A stretch of DNA of 60,000 nucleotides from Strigamia acuminata. Taxonomy: Eukaryota > Arthropoda > Chilopoda > Geophilomorpha > Linotaeniidae. The stretch is from contig OX442314.1 in assembly GCA_949358305.1 (NCBI GenBank), positions 10,659,060 to 10,719,059 of the forward strand, written 5' to 3'. A program made the position numbers and the translations under genes. The notes beneath the pieces are model-generated. The model worked only from the letters and a program-made list of their open reading frames with translations, did no database searches and was not told where the DNA came from. Shown piece by piece: positions 1 to 12,338 of this stretch. How positions within the stretch are numbered: the stretch's first letter is position 1; every line of letters begins with the position of its first letter.

Positions 1-1589
1 CGTCTAAACAAAGAAAATTCAAATATTCAAAAACGAAAATTAACGAATCAAAACCGATCTAATTTCTGTGAAATCTGCTGAAACAATAACCGAACCGGTT
101 CGGTTTTTCCCATTGAAACAGTAACGTGATGAACAAGCGGTTTGCAACCGGTCGCTTTCGCTCCTTGTCTTGTCTATCTCTTACCTTTACAGCAGGGCGC
201 CAACCGCAGCGCGGAGAAGTGCGTAGAAATGTTGCTGCCCATGTTTCGGCGATCAGTTCAATAAAATGTCATAATGACAACTTTTCAAACAAAAAAAGAT
301 ACCCGAACGCTCGTCTAAGCACTTCGAGCCCCTCGTCTCTTCAGCATCCCTTCACTCCTCGCCGCTCGCACTCACCGTCTAAAACTCAATGCCAAGTCGT
401 CGTTGCGAGAGGGCGCTATATGCGCGCGCATCTCCCACGTGGGATAGAGGGAGACGAGAACACAGTTGATTCAACACTAGCCAACACCTGATGCCATTAA
501 TATTAACAAATATATAAATAAATAAATAAATATAAATTATTCGTATAAAAAAACACTTTTTCACATCTTTCCACACTTCCTTTACCACTTTATCAATAAA
601 AATATTTAAAAAATAACAGATTATCAACAAAAAACGATTTCCTTAGCAACCGAACAACACTTGGGCATAGCAACGTAAACACCCGGCTGCGAAACCGAAA
701 CTTCTGTCACCTAAATATCGAAATCGGATAAATCGATCGCGATTTTAATATTAAAAAATGGAAATATCCTTTTCATAGTTTGAGTTTAGTGATATAAAAA
801 ATACGGGATGGTTATTTTTTATGGTCTCGGGTGTAAATTTCGAGTAAACAAACCAAATGGTTGGTTTTATGGGTTATACACGTGGGACCGCAGTGCGCTG
901 CAGGGAAGTTGGCAAAAATGTTTGCCCAATAGACATGTCTCGTTACGGTACTTACTGCTCAATCGCACGGTGTCTGTGTCTTCGTTATTGCAGAGCATTG
1001 CGCAGCTGGCAAAATACCAATGGTGTGGCGGTGACTCGGTGAGGGATAACGCCGGTTCGTCGGTATTTACGAACGAGACGAGGTCGTATGAGTCGGAATA
1101 GGACTGTGGAGGTAATCCGCGAACCCGACGAAGTCGTAATTTGTCTCCTTTTGTCGTAGACCGAAGACGTGGGTTCGTTTCGCGTTTAGCGATGGCCGAT
1201 TAAATCGAATTTGACGTAAGGCGGCACCGGTGTCGCCATCTGTCGGCGGTGTTTTCAAACACAAATTTTATTTATTTAGTGATGTTTATTTATTTTTATT
1301 TATTTATTGGCTGTAAATTTCAGCTTTATTTTATTTATTTTGTTGTAAAATGGTAATAAAGTCGAATAAAAACGCTTATTGCAAATTTTATTTACAATTT
1401 TATTACCTAAATCAATATTTGCAACAATCGCGACGCCATTTTGCTCGTAAAATGGCGGAATAAATGAATACAACTATTTAAATATTTCGTGTTTTACTTC
1501 AAATAATTATTTTTATAAATACAACAATAATAGTAAAATAATTATAATTAATATAATAACAGTACTATTCACTTTGGCTACAATAATAA

Positions 1590-1620
<31 letters not shown>

Positions 1621-2053
1621 AGTAATAATAATAGGTTGTTGAGGTTGGACCGGAAAAAGATGATAATAAAAGTCATTGCACTTTTAAAAATCCAAAATGG
1701 ATTCCCAAACACGTGACATGACAACAAAGGAATGTTGGCTCCTCACATTGCTTAAAAAAACGTTTGTTGCGCACCAACAAACAATTCTTCGATGATTTAA
1801 CAGGAAAAAGAAAAAGAAAAACAATAACTAAGGCACACACGCCATTACCATTAAGCACATTGGTTGCTCTTATTCCATATTTGCATACAAACAAATTTCA
1901 AATATTGTATGAAAATAGAGTACAGCGACATCTTAAGTGAGTGACACAAACTTCAGCAATAAAAAGTCTTTTATTTGAATATTATTTATTTATTTTTGTT
2001 AATTTTTGTTTATTTATTTACCGTAATATTTTTTTGTTTGTTTTGGAATTTAT
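1..2053. other. AT-rich non-coding DNA, no supported gene
   Basis: I see no credible coding exon here. Small open frames near 126-491 and 808-1264 show no recognisable domain and no convincing splice structure. Positions 320-480 and 820-1260 are richer in GC than the surroundings and could hold part of a promoter or first exon of a gene lying to the left. An AAT/AATAAT microsatellite lies at about 1580-1632. Terminal AT-rich stretches (1260-1420 and 1960-2050) may include the 3' UTR of the minus-strand EHD gene, which ends at 2054. Confidence 0.5.
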
Positions 2054-5000
2054 TTAATCGACTAAGTCTCGTTTGGAGGGCGGGATCAAATGTGGAGGTA
2101 AATCTGTGGGTAGATCGTGGCCGTCTAATTTGATGGCGATCAAATGCATGGCCAAAGCGAATTCGTCCGAGTCGAGCATTCCATCCTTGTCAACATCTGC
2201 GAGTTTCCAGATTTTGCCGAGAACAGAATTCGGCAGTTTCGATTTGACCATTTCGGCTTTGGCGCTCGCTCCCGTGATTTTTCCGTTGATTGGATTAAGG
2301 GCGTCGAAGGCTTCGTCGAATTTGTATCTGTCTCGGCCGACTATCCAGTCGGGTTCGCCGGCGCCTGCGTCGATTCCTTCGCCGCAGCCTAGAGAGAATG
2401 GGGTTCGGTTGGTGTCGTCGAATGCACCGCCTACAATGGGAAAATGGATCAAATTAATAAAATTATTCATGAAATAATATCTGGAAACACCTAAAACGAG
2501 AAATAAAACTGAGAAAATTGTCTATAAATTGTATAAAATAAGAAATAACTTAAGAAATTGTCTATAAATTGTATAAAATAAGAAATAACTTAAGAAATTG
2601 TCTATAAATTGTATAAAATAAGAAATAACTTAAGAAATTGTCTATAAATTGTATAAAATAAGAAATAACTTAAAAAATTGTCTATAAATTGCACAAAATA
2701 AGAAATAACTTAAAAAATTGCCTAAAATAAAGAGTAAAACTGAAAAACGTCTAAAAAGATCTAAAAATTGTATAAAATAAAAAGAAAAACTAAAATAATG
2801 TCTAAAATGTAAAGTAAAACTAAATTAATGTCTAAAATGTAAAGTAAAACTAAAATAATGTCTAAAATGTAAAGTAAAACTAAAATAATGTCTAAAATGT
2901 AAAGTAAAACTAAAATAATGTCTAAAATTGTATAAAATGAAAAGTAAAACTGAAAAAATGTCTAAAAATGTCTAAAAATTGTATAAAATAAAAAATTAAA
3001 CTGAAAATGTATAGAAGAATCTAAAAAATGTATAGAAGAATCTAAAAATTGCATAAAACGAAAAATAAAACGGAAAAATGTCTCAAAATTCTATTAAATC
3101 ATAAATAAAACTTCAAAAATGGTCTAAAAATGCAAATAAAAGCATAAAAAGTGTCTGAAACAATATTCAACAAGCGACATTAGACCGTCTCACTGCCTCT
3201 TTTAGACATAGCTGTAAAATCAAGCTCAAACTTATCAAAAAAAATATATATTTTGGATAAAAAAATATATTTTTTAACACAAAGTTCAATTTTCAGACAA
3301 CAATCTAACTCCTACATCAATACATTTTAATCTAAATCACAAAACCTTTAAACCCAAAAAATAAATTCTTCAAATCTCAACTCGAATAAAAAAACAACAA
3401 CATTGTTTTCTTATTACCTCGTAGAACTTGTTCATTCGTGATCATTTGCTCCTCTTGCGGAATCATAGACATAAGTCGAGAAATATCATCAGCCAACATC
3501 TTATCAATATTGTCCAATAAACGTTGCTTAAGTGGGTGGAATTTCGTAAAGTCATGATGTATTAATGATTCCTAGAAATGAAAAAATAGATTTAATTTCA
3601 CTAAATTGATCGAAATTGCGAAATAAAAAACACAACCTGCATCCGTTTCATGTCAGGGAAGTCGCCAGGGGAAATCGAATGCTCACGTTGAAGCGAGGTG
3701 TAAATATCACCCAATTTGTTGATTAATTCCTTCTTTTTACTATCTTTTCCGAACATAGACGGCATTTCTTTCCGTAACGCATTCATTATGTACGCGTGAA
3801 CCTAAAAAAGATTGAAAAAAATTAAAAATAAAAACATGGAAACTCAATTGCGACTTTGGGTTAAATTAAATTCCAGTTCAACAACACATTCATTCATAAA
3901 AAAAAAATAATTTTTAAGTGGGTTCAGTGACCAAAACCCCTTCGCGTAAACGAATTTATTTTTTCCAATGGGCGCCAGCCGCCATTACATAAACGGAAAA
4001 AAATCAAAAGAAATTGAGATTGAGTCATTTATCTGCGCTTGTCCACACAATCAGATACAGAGAACTAAATATTAATCGTTTGGGCAGCAGCCAGAAAAAA
4101 AATCAAGGTTTAAAGTATCACAAAAAAAATAAATAAATAAAAATTAGCTGGAACCCAATGACTCAGCGATTCATTTCACAAATGATGTCAATAAATATCG
4201 TTATTGTTTAATCTAAACGATATTTCGTTACGTCATTCGTAAATATTTATCATCGAGTTATAAATTTCGGAACAAGGTCGCCATTAAAAAGAAATTACAA
4301 AACAAATGCCATTATGTGAACTATAAAAATAGATAAATGACCTACATCACATGACTAATGACTCAACCACCGTGCAAATGCAATTTACAAGATTTCACAC
4401 CTGTTTTAATACTAAAATGGGTCAACCTTCTAACTCGTGCGTCTATTTATCAAAAACCATTCAATCGATTAAAAACTAGAAATGTTCAACACAAAAATCT
4501 GATAATAAATAGATAACCATTGTTCTACCAGATACAAAACGTCAAAGATATTATCACAACACAATTAAAACAGCATCAAATTAAATTAAACACGAAGTTC
4601 CTCTTAAGTAATACGGTAAAACTCCGAATTGTGGTCTGGCCCGTGAAGTGGCCAGTGCCAAATTAAGAACTGGGGGTCAGAAAAATCGGTAACTTTTATG
4701 ACAATTCACCTATTTAGTTCTAAAATTCATCCATTTTGTTGGAAAAATCAACTATTTTGTTGTAAACACTGATTTTTTGGTAAAAATAACGGATTTTGTA
4801 GCAAAAATCACCGATTTTGTGGTAAAAATCACCGATTTTGTGATAAAAATCACCGATTTTGTTGTAAAAATCACCGATTTTGTGGTAGGAATCACCGATT
4901 TTGTAGTAAAAATCACCGATTAAACGTCCGGATATTTATTCGGAGCTTTACCGCAGCTTTTCTTCCTGAAACCTCAAAAAAAACCAAAAAAAACTAGCTC

Positions 5001-5919
5001 TCACCTTCGCCAATCTCGCTCTTTTAATCAAATCATTTAATTTCCTGAGCGCAGCATTCCGCGGCAACGACTGAATATCATTAAACAAATCCATCTCTTC
5101 CGCCTCGAACAATTTCCTATTCATATCGTGGCACAACGGCTGGTCCCAGAACGACCCGATATAAACCCTCGCCACTTCAGGCGTGTTCAAAACCTTCCCC
5201 AGCGACCACATAAGCGCTCCGTAGACCCTCATGAGCTGCTGATGATCAATCATATCCGCCTTGTTCAAAATAATGCGAATCTTGTCGTCGTGGCCGCGCA
5301 GCGCTTCGATACTCCGCCGAAACTCGTCCGAAATGTCCAACTTGTGCGCATCGAACAGTAAAATAATACGATCGACCCTCTCGGCGAACCACTCGAGGAC
5401 CCCGGTGAAGTCGTAACCTCTGTCCACCCGCTGTTTCTCCCCGGAAAGGATCCCGGGCGTGTCGACGATCGTGATGCTCTGCAGGACGGGCGAGTTGACC
5501 GTCGAGCATTGGAATCGGTTGAGGAAAGCGTTGCCGAACTTGGCTAGCGGTCGGAATTGACGTTTGGGGTCCACGACGAGCGCGTTGCCCGGAATGACGC
5601 CTTCTTGCTCGCCGCCCATGACCGTGATGAAGCGATCGGTCGTCGGTTCGGGCCCGATTCGGATGCCGGGGAATTCGCGCTCGAGAAGGTAGCGGATGAA
5701 GGTCGTTTTGCCGGTGGAGTACTGGCCGACGAGGAGGATCATGGGCTTGGCGTCGAAGTCGGGGTCGTCGAGTTGGGGCGAGTGGAATTCGTGGAAGTTG
5801 TGGTACTCTTCGAGGGGAAGGAGTTTGGATTTGTACACCTTTTTCAGACCTTCTGCCACGTTGGCGTACACTTCGGGGGTCTTCTTGCGACTTTCGTCTT
5901 TGTTCAGCCAGCTAAACAT
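2054..5919 (-). CDS. EHD1: EH-domain containing ATPase (EHD1/3, Past1 orthologue), 4 exons, complete
   Basis: Dynamin-like membrane-remodelling ATPase of the EHD family, which drives exit of cargo from recycling endosomes. Coding exons on the minus strand are 5919-5005, 3801-3637, 3571-3418 and 2430-2054. All have GT/AG borders and phases join cleanly (0, 0, 1), giving about 536 aa, the usual EHD length. Visible motifs: P-loop GQYSTGKT at residues 65-72, DTPG at 153-156, NKAD at 219-222, then the helical region. A C-terminal EH domain follows, with the EF-hand loop [11 protein letters not shown] and neighbouring KIWKLAD, which binds NPF peptides in this family. The ATG at 5919 opens [10 protein letters not shown], a typical EHD N-terminus. 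Intron 1 (3802-5004) hosts a TIR element only about 50 bases from the 5' splice site. Intron 3 (2431-3417) holds tandem repeats. It is transcribed divergently from YPEL5. Confidence 0.97.
2500..3170. repeat. Tandem arrays in EHD intron 3 (40-bp and about 30-bp units)
   Basis: About five near-identical 40-bp units built on AATTGTCTATAAATTGTATA run from about 2510 to 2715. They are followed at 2780-2935 by about 30-bp units built on AAAATGTAAAGTAAAACTAA. More diverged TCTAAAAATTG-type units continue to about 3170. The whole block lies inside an intron of the minus-strand EHD gene, between exon 3 and exon 4, and has no coding potential. Confidence 0.85.
4614..4953. mobile_element. TIR element of family A with 21-bp minisatellite core
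   Basis: The left end CGGTAAAACTCCGAAT (4614) and the inverted right end ATTCGGAGCTTTACCG (ending 4953) form terminal inverted repeats. The core (about 4770-4920) is a 21-bp array of GTAAAAATCACCGATTTTGTG. Its reverse complement matches the array in the family A element at 7845, so this is an inverted copy of the same family. I could not find a convincing target-site duplication. It sits in EHD intron 1, close to the exon 1 donor. Confidence 0.75.
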
Positions 5920-6849
5920 GGTGGTGGTTCTGTCCGGGGTTTTCTCGTGCTAGATTTGGGTGAGTTTTTCGCGTTATTTTGCTGGTTTTTAAAGGAATAG
6001 TTGGATACAACTCACGATATAACTTCGGTAGGTGGAGAGAGATTATTTCATGACGTTGTTGTAGGATGCGGAGGGGGCGCTCTGGTGGGAGATTTTGGAG
6101 GTGGAGAAATGTTGGATCGAAATTTGATAAAACATGTAAATTTGTTGGGAAAATAAACTAAAATAATTTATTTTGAAACTGTAGAATTATTTTAAAAAAA
6201 TTTATTAATTAAGAAACGACGATTTTTTGGAAAAATTTGTTATTTTTTTAAATTATTTTTAAAAATTTTTAAAAGATTTTTGTATTATAAAACGTTAAAT
6301 ATACGGTGTACTTTTTTTTTCATTCGTTTTTTTTTCCTCGTTTTAAGCGAGTTTGACTTTTAAAAGTATAAATTGTTCATTCATTTCGTTTTATTTCGTA
6401 AAAATTTGATAATTTTCTCGCTAGAAGTCAGGAGTGGTCCCACCCTCGAATTTAATCTGGGCAGAGTGATGTCATATGTTTTGGTTATTGGTTGGTGCTT
6501 GTTGTCCTTTCCACGAAAAACCAAGCTTTAATTCGTCATCAAACGTCCATATCTCTCTACCAAACACCCCTCGGTCGCCATTCCGAACACCAAACAGTGA
6601 GTAATCCTCAAAAACCCCAATAAACAACGCCGTATCCAAAAAACAAACAAATCCCCGACCGATCAGCTGTGCTAATCTAGGTTATCTCTCATTTCCTTTG
6701 TCACCGAGTCACAAAACTCCATTTTGTGTCTCTGTCACGCCGAATTTTAACCTAACTAATCAATTTTTACTCCCAAAACAGGTCTATCGGTGCGAAAAAT
6801 CGAATTCGAGCGAAAAAAGACGGGAAGAAAGACTGAAAAACGAGGCAAA
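5920..6849. promoter_or_regulatory. Divergent intergenic region between EHD and YPEL5, with YPEL5 5' UTR intron
   Basis: 930 bases separate the two ATG codons, so both promoters must lie here. ATTGG motifs (CCAAT boxes on the other strand) appear near 6484-6495. A likely non-coding first exon of YPEL5 ends at 6596 with the strong donor GTGAGT. A matching acceptor, TTTTACTCCCAAAACAG, ends at 6781, giving a 5' UTR intron of about 185 bases. The transcription starts themselves cannot be placed from sequence. The middle (6120-6420) is AT-rich and unremarkable. Confidence 0.5.
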
Positions 6850-7209
6850 ATGGGTCGAATATTTCTGGATCACCTTGGCGGAAGTCGGTTGTTTTCGTGC
6901 GCGAGTTGTGACACGATTTTGACGAACAGAGCCGAACTAATCAGCACACGTTTCACCGGTGCCACGGGCCGTGCCTTTCTCTTCAACCGAGTTGTCAACT
7001 TGAATTACAGCGAAGTCCAGGACCGAGTGATGCTCACGGGCCGACACATGGTCCGCGACGTGTCGTGCAAGAATTGCGACTCGAAGCTCGGATGGGTGTA
7101 CGAATTCGCCACCGAAGAGACGCAGCGGTATAAGGAAGGACGAGTTATATTGGAACGAGCGCTGGTCACCGAGAGCGACGGCATCGAAGAGCACATGGGC
7201 GATGACTGA
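6850..7209 (+). CDS. YPEL5: Yippee-like protein 5 (YPEL5), intronless CDS
   Basis: A 119-aa zinc-binding Yippee/Mis18-fold protein. In the family, YPEL5 associates with the CTLH/GID ubiquitin ligase and localises to centrosome and spindle. The diagnostic cysteine pattern is intact: C17-X2-C20, a 52-residue gap, then C73-X2-C76 (CASC ... CKNC), with the typical [11 protein letters not shown] and LGWVYEFA segments. An in-frame open stretch begins upstream at 6790, but the ATG at 6850 (AAAATGGG context) gives [11 protein letters not shown], the conserved YPEL5 start. Length fits the family (about 121 aa). The coding part is a single exon; an intron probably lies in the 5' UTR (see the region to the left). 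AATAAA at 7441 is a plausible polyadenylation signal. Confidence 0.96.
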   Translation: MGRIFLDHLGGSRLFSCASCDTILTNRAELISTRFTGATGRAFLFNRVVNLNYSEVQDRVMLTGRHMVRDVSCKNCDSKLGWVYEFATEETQRYKEGRVILERALVTESDGIEEHMGDD

Positions 7210-7844
7210 CACATTGTTTCGTTGCACGAGTTGATGATTACGTGAAGGAAACGTCTATGTTTGTGTTCGTAAATGGATGTTGGGATTATTTTAAGTGGTC
7301 AAGTTATTGATTTAAGCTTTTTGTGATGAGTTTTGTGTTGAATTTGGGCCTAAAACGAGTTATTTTTGGATATTACTCAGGAAAATGGGCTTTTTTTCGT
7401 TGCGTTTGTTTTTGTTTTATATTTAATTTGATGGATTTGTAATAAATGGAAATGTTAAATGGATTTTTCTAATTTTTTTTTATTTTTTTTTTTTTTTTTT
7501 TTTTTTATTTTTTGGGTTTTGATTGATTTTGTACATATAAGTCATGTTTAGTTTTGTAACAACTCACATTTTATACTACTCATCTCGCCTTGTAGTTATC
7601 GGCTACTCAGGGTGGAATATCACGTTCTTTTGAGTGAAATATTTAAGTATTTCTGCGCTATTAAGTGCATGCGGTAATGCGGTGAAACTACAGTTTGGAA
7701 TACTAGATAATTCTTCGTTTTTAAAGTTTAATAAAATACCTAAGGAGTGTTAATCGGTTGTTTTAATAATTCCATCTGGTTTTTCACTTGTTATAATTGA
7801 ATGTTTATATATTTGTGTCAGTTATAATTTTTTTTTTAAATTAC
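7210..7844. other. YPEL5 3' UTR and AT-rich spacer
   Basis: The 3' UTR of YPEL5 probably runs to just past AATAAA at 7441-7446. A T-rich homopolymer tract follows at about 7470-7512. The rest has no recognisable feature. Confidence 0.5.
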
Positions 7845-8627
7845 CGTAAAGCTCCGAATAAAAGTCTGGAAATTTAATCTTTGACCACCCAGGCGCCTAT
7901 TTGGACCCAGACGGTTGTTTGAGCCGGGTGGTTTTTAACAAAATCAAGGATTTTCCACAACAAAATCGGTGATTTTTCATAAAAATTGGTGATTTTTCAA
8001 AAAAATTGGTAATTTTTCATAAAAATTGGTGATTTTTCATAAAAATTGGTGATTTTTCATAAAAATTGGTGATTTTTCATAAAAATTGGTGATTTTTCAT
8101 AAAAATTGGTGATTTTTCATAAAAATTGGTGATTTTTCATAAAAATTGGTGATTTTTCATAAAAATTGGTGATTTTTCATAAAAATTGGTGATTTTTCAT
8201 AAAAATTGGTGATTTCATAAAAATTGGTGATTTTTCATAAAAATTGGTGATTTTTCATAAAAATTGGTGATTTTTCATAAAAATTGGTGATTTTTTCATA
8301 AAAATTGGTGATTTTTACAACAAAATCTGTTATTTTTATAAAAATTGGCGATTTTTACAACAAAATTGGCGATTTTTCTAACAAAATCGATGATTTTTCA
8401 TAAAAATTGGCGATTTTTCTAACAAAATCGATGATTTTTCATAAAAATTGGCGATTTTTCTAACAAAATCGATGATTTTTCATAAAAATTGGTGATTTTT
8501 ACAACAAAATCGATGATTTTCATAAAAGTTGGTGATTTTTTTTTTACCGATTTCAGTCATTTTGTGACTCGGAGCTTAAATGGGCAAAGGCCACAAGAAA
8601 GACCAGGCCAGAATTCGGAGCTTTATG
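7845..8627. mobile_element. TIR element of family A carrying a 20-bp minisatellite
   Basis: The left end ACCGTAAAGCTCCGAATA (about 7843-7860) is matched in inverted form by ATTCGGAGCTTTATGG ending near 8628. The core from about 7960 to 8540 is a 20-bp array. Its central units read CATAAAAATTGGTGATTTTT almost without error, and the right side grades into a mix of TTTTTATAAAAATTGGCG- and ACAACAAAATCGATGATTTT-type units. There is no coding capacity. The right part is shared with the duplicated segments at 12250 and 29540. Confidence 0.7.
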
Positions 8628-9024
8628 GAATTCGTATTAAAATGGACTTCCGAGACCCGTTTGAACTCCAATTTGAATTTCTCTCTCAGTAGATATCGGG
8701 TCCGTGCTGTGTCGCTGGACTTTATCTCGAATAACATAATTAAATATTCAAATTATTTTCATTTTTCGTTGCGAATTTATTTTTGTAGTTGAGTAACCAC
8801 CAGTAGAAACAAGAAAAGAAATTTGAATCCGATTTTCTGTGCATTTGTTGATGTATAAGAATTATTACAAATAAATTTTAAATAAATAAAAAATAAAACC
8901 CGAAATTCGATCCCAAATCATTAAAAAAAAAAACACCCAAAAATAAAACAAAACAAAACAAAACAAAAACCACACAAATTTATAATAAAATTTATTTTAT
9001 TTTATTGCTATTATACTGTTCGAT
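8551..9024. repeat. Partial copy (3' part) of the duplicated segment best seen at 28599-30014
   Basis: From TTTCAGTCATTTTGTGACTC at 8551 to TTCGAT at 9024, this stretch is nearly identical to 29538-30014. The differences are a few single bases and A-run lengths. It ends with an AAAAC pentamer microsatellite at about 8944-8970. The open frame of MGKGHKKDQARIR type is present in both copies, but nothing else suggests a protein. Confidence 0.8.
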
Positions 9025-9049
9025 AAAATTTTGTATTTTTGCGAATTTT

Positions 9050-9720
9050 TACTGAAAATTTTGTGAAATTTTACCACTTTTTAATTGATTTTTGAAATTT
9101 TACCATTTTTTGATTGATTTTGGTGAAATTTTACCATTTTTTAATTGATTTTGGTGAAATTTTACCATTTTTCAATTTATTTTTGTGAAATTTTACCACT
9201 TTTCAATTCATTTTGCTGAAATTTTACTATTTTTCACCTGATTTTGATGAAATTTTACCATTTTTCAATTGATTTTGGTGAAATTTTACCATTTTTTAAT
9301 TGATTTTGGTGAAATTTTACCTCTTTTCAATTCATTTTGCTGAAATTTTACCATTTTTCACCTGATTTTGATGAAATTTTACCATTTTTCAATTGATTTT
9401 GATGTAATTTTACCATTTTTTAATTGATTTTGGTGAAATTTTACCTCTTTTCAATTCATTTTGCTGAAATTTTACCATTTTTCACCTGATTTTGATGAAA
9501 TTTTACCATTTTTTAATTGATTTTGATGTAATTTTACCATTTTTTAATTGATTTTGGTGAAATTTTACCATTTTTCACCTGATTTTGATGAAATTTTACC
9601 ATTTTTTCAATTTATTTTGGTAAAATTTTACCATTTTTTGATTGATTTTGATGAAATTTTACCATTTTCCAATTTAATTTGGTGAAATTTGACCATTTTT
9701 CAACTGAGTTTTAATTGATT
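9050..9720. repeat. Tandem array, units of about 30-34 bp
   Basis: About twenty imperfect copies of a unit built on TGAAATTTTACCATTTTT plus CAATTGATTTTGG. Variants such as TTCACCTGATTTTGATG recur at intervals, which suggests a higher-order repeat of roughly three units. It is followed at 9838-9950 by a 21-bp array (CAAATTTCTACAAATTTTTGG). Confidence 0.85.
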
Positions 9721-9957
9721 TTTTCCTCGTACGGTAAATCATTCTTCCTGCTCGGTGCTAAATCTTCATTTTCATTCAAAACGCGAAATATATCGAAATA
9801 TATCGAACAATAAATCTTGTCAATATTTTGTCAAATATTTTTTGGCAAATTTCTACAAATTTTTGACAAATTTCTACAACTTTTTGTCAAATTTCTACAA
9901 ATTTTTGGCGTATTTCTACAAATTTTTGGCAAATTTCTACAAATTTTGACCATTTTG

Positions 9958-10715
9958 AACAAAATCGTAGCCTAACGTGCCCTAACCTAACGTGCCCTAA
10001 ACCTAACCTAACCCAACTTAACGCGCCCTAACCTAACGTGCCCTTAACCTAACCTAACTTAAGGTGTCCTAACCTAACTTGCCCTTAACCTAACCTAACT
10101 TAATGTGTCCTAACCTAACGTGCCCTTAACCTAACCTAACTTAACGTGCCCTAACCCAACTTGCCCTTAACCTAACCTAACTTAATGTGCCCTAACCTAA
10201 CGTGCCCTTAACCTAACCTAACTTAACGTGCCCTAACCCAACTTGCCCTTAACCTAACCTAGCTTAACGTGCCCTAACCTAACGTGCCCTTAACCTAACC
10301 TAACTTAAGGTGCCCTAACCTAACTTGCCCTTAACCTAACCTAACTTAATGTGTCCTAACCTAACGTGCCCTTAACCTAACCTAACTTAACGTGCCCTAA
10401 CCCAACTTGCCCTTAACCTAACCTAACTTAATGTGCCCTAACCTAACGTGCCCTTAACCTAACCTAACTTAACGTGCCCTAACCCAACTTGCCCTTAACC
10501 TAACCTAGCTTAACGTGCCCTAACCTAACGTGCCCTTAACCTAACCTAACTTAACATGCCCTAACCTAACTTGCCCATAACCTAACCTAACGTGCCCATA
10601 ACCTAACATAACTTAACCTAACCTAACGTGCCTTTACGTAATCTAACCTAACGTGCCCTTAACCTAACGTAACGTAACATAACCTAACGTGCTTTAACGT
10701 GCCTTAAAAATTCAC
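9958..10715. repeat. CCTAA-rich satellite array (telomere-like, about 35-40 bp units)
   Basis: Repeats alternate CCTAACCTAACTTAACGTG with CCCTAACCTAACGTGCCCTT for about 750 bases. The embedded CCTAACCTAA is the complement of the arthropod telomere repeat TTAGG, but it is interrupted every 15-20 bases by GTGCCC. A longer period of roughly 180 bp seems to be present, with variant CCCAACTTGCCC recurring. A short remnant of the same array lies at 11278-11345. This is an interstitial degenerate satellite, not a telomere. Confidence 0.8.
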
Positions 10716-11612
10716 AAAATTTCTCTTATTAATCTCTCAATTCTTGCAACTCCTTAGATAGCCGTTAGTTGAGTTGCCACGGCAATCCCCTTTCTCACTT
10801 TGACCCCTTCCTTCCAAATTTGCCCCTTCCTTTACACCTTTCTCAATGACTTTGTCGGTTACCGCGCAGCAACAATTCCAAAAACGAGATAGATCAACTG
10901 CTCAAATGAGATGACATGAAAATTCAAAGAATTAAAATTCAAGAAAACAAATCAAACTTTATTCATTTATAAATTTGGGCTCAAATTTTGACCAAATTCT
11001 CCATTTTCTTGATAAATTTAGACCAAATTCTCCATTTTCTTGATAAATTTAGACCAAATTCTCCATTTTCTTGATAAATTTAGACCAAATTCTCCATTTT
11101 CTTGATAAATTTAGACTAAATTCTCCATTTTCTTGATAAATTTAGACCAAATTCTTAATTTTCTTGAAAAATCTTGAGAAATCGTGCAATATCTTAAGAA
11201 ATCGTTCAAAATCGTTTAAAATCGTTCAAAATCGTTTAAAATCTTGATAAATCGTTCAAAAACTTTTTGAACAAAATCGTAACCTAATGTGCCCTTGTGC
11301 CCTTAACCTAACGTGCTCTTAACCTACCCAAACGTGGTCTTGCCTTAACGTAACGTATTTTTTATTGTAAGAATGTGATTGCACAGTAATTTTTCTAACT
11401 TTGCTGCACATCTAATCCACGTTTTTCCACTTAATTTTGTACAATCTTTGAAAATTTTTGCTTTCTCAAATTTCTTTCTTTCTTTCTTTATTTAGCACAA
11501 AAAAAATTCACAAAATTTCTCTCTGATCTCTCAATTCTTCCCACGGCAACCCCTTCCTTTCTTTTCCCAATTTCTCCCTTTCCCCCTTTCCCTTTCTGTC
11601 GTCATCCGCTTC
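10716..11612. repeat. Duplicated flank and short 30-bp array
   Basis: TTCACAAAATTTCTCTTATT at 10715 onward resembles 11507 onward (both followed by CTCTCAATTCTT and CCACGGCAA...CCCC), so a block of about 790 bases was duplicated. Between the copies, 10983-11160 holds about six copies of a 31-bp unit (AAATTCTCCATTTTCTTGAT), followed by AAATCGTTCAAAATCG-type repeats. No gene is seen. Confidence 0.65.
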
Positions 11613-12338
11613 TCATTTTTCTCAGTTGTGTAACGTTTCGGGTTTTAGAGTTGCCCATCCTCCAACCGCTTCGCTTCGCTTCTCTTCTCTTCGAGAATGC
11701 ACTGGGCGGCATATTTGGAGAGGAAATTACCGAGGGTTTCGTTCGAGGTAGAAGGCAGAAAAACATGAACGAAGCGCACGAAATAAACTCGTAAACAAAA
11801 TGTAACTGACGATCCGATCCGATCCGATCCGATCGCCGTTCCAATCCAAGCGTGGAAAATTAAATATATTTATTTTCCCGACGAACGTGAGTATTTTTTT
11901 CTTTTTCAATTTATTTCATTTTAGTACGAAACACGTACTTAAATCTCGTGCTTAAATAATTAAAATGAATACTATTTACACCGGATCAAGATTGATGTTA
12001 CGCCACATGGCATATAAACAACAAAATTGGCGATTTTTACAACAAAATTGGTGATTTTTTACAAAAATTGGTGATTTTTCCCCAAAATTGGTGATTTTTC
12101 ACAAAAATTGGTGATTTTTCACAAAAATTGGTGATTTTTCACAAAAATTGGCAATTTTTACAACAAAATCGATGATTTTCATAAAAATTGGTGATTTTTA
12201 CAACAAAATCGATGATTTTCATAAAAATTGGTGATTTTTACAACAAAATCAGTGATTTTTTTTACCAATTTCAGTCATTTTGTGACTCGGAGCTTAAATG
12301 GGCAAAGGCCACAAGAAAGACCAGGCCAGAATTCGGAG
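11613..12338. repeat. Partial copy (5' part) of the duplicated segment best seen at 28599-30014
   Basis: Starting CATTTTTCTCAGTTGTGTAA, this matches 28599 onward almost base for base, including a GATCC pentamer microsatellite at 11812-11832. It also contains what looks like a promoter-proximal exon with donor GTGAGTATT near 11887 and acceptor CATTTTAG near 11925. It continues into a short 20-bp array (12060-12160, unit CACAAAAATTGGTGATTTTT) and stops abruptly at GAATTCGGAG (12338), which equals 29607 in the fuller copy. Confidence 0.8.

Noticed and set aside
126-491. 121-codon frame MMNKRFATGRFRS...
   Set aside because: No domain, Ser/Arg/Pro-biased and without splice or Kozak support; treated as chance.
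5128-6000. Open frames on the plus strand across EHD exon 1
   Set aside because: Antisense shadows of the conserved GTPase-domain exon.
8489-8792. Small protein MGKGHKKDQARIRSF... present in three loci
   Set aside because: Lies within a TIR element and duplicated segment. The copy at 12300 is cut after a few codons and the 29567 copy has lost the ATG context (TGTGCAAAGG), so there is no sign of selection.
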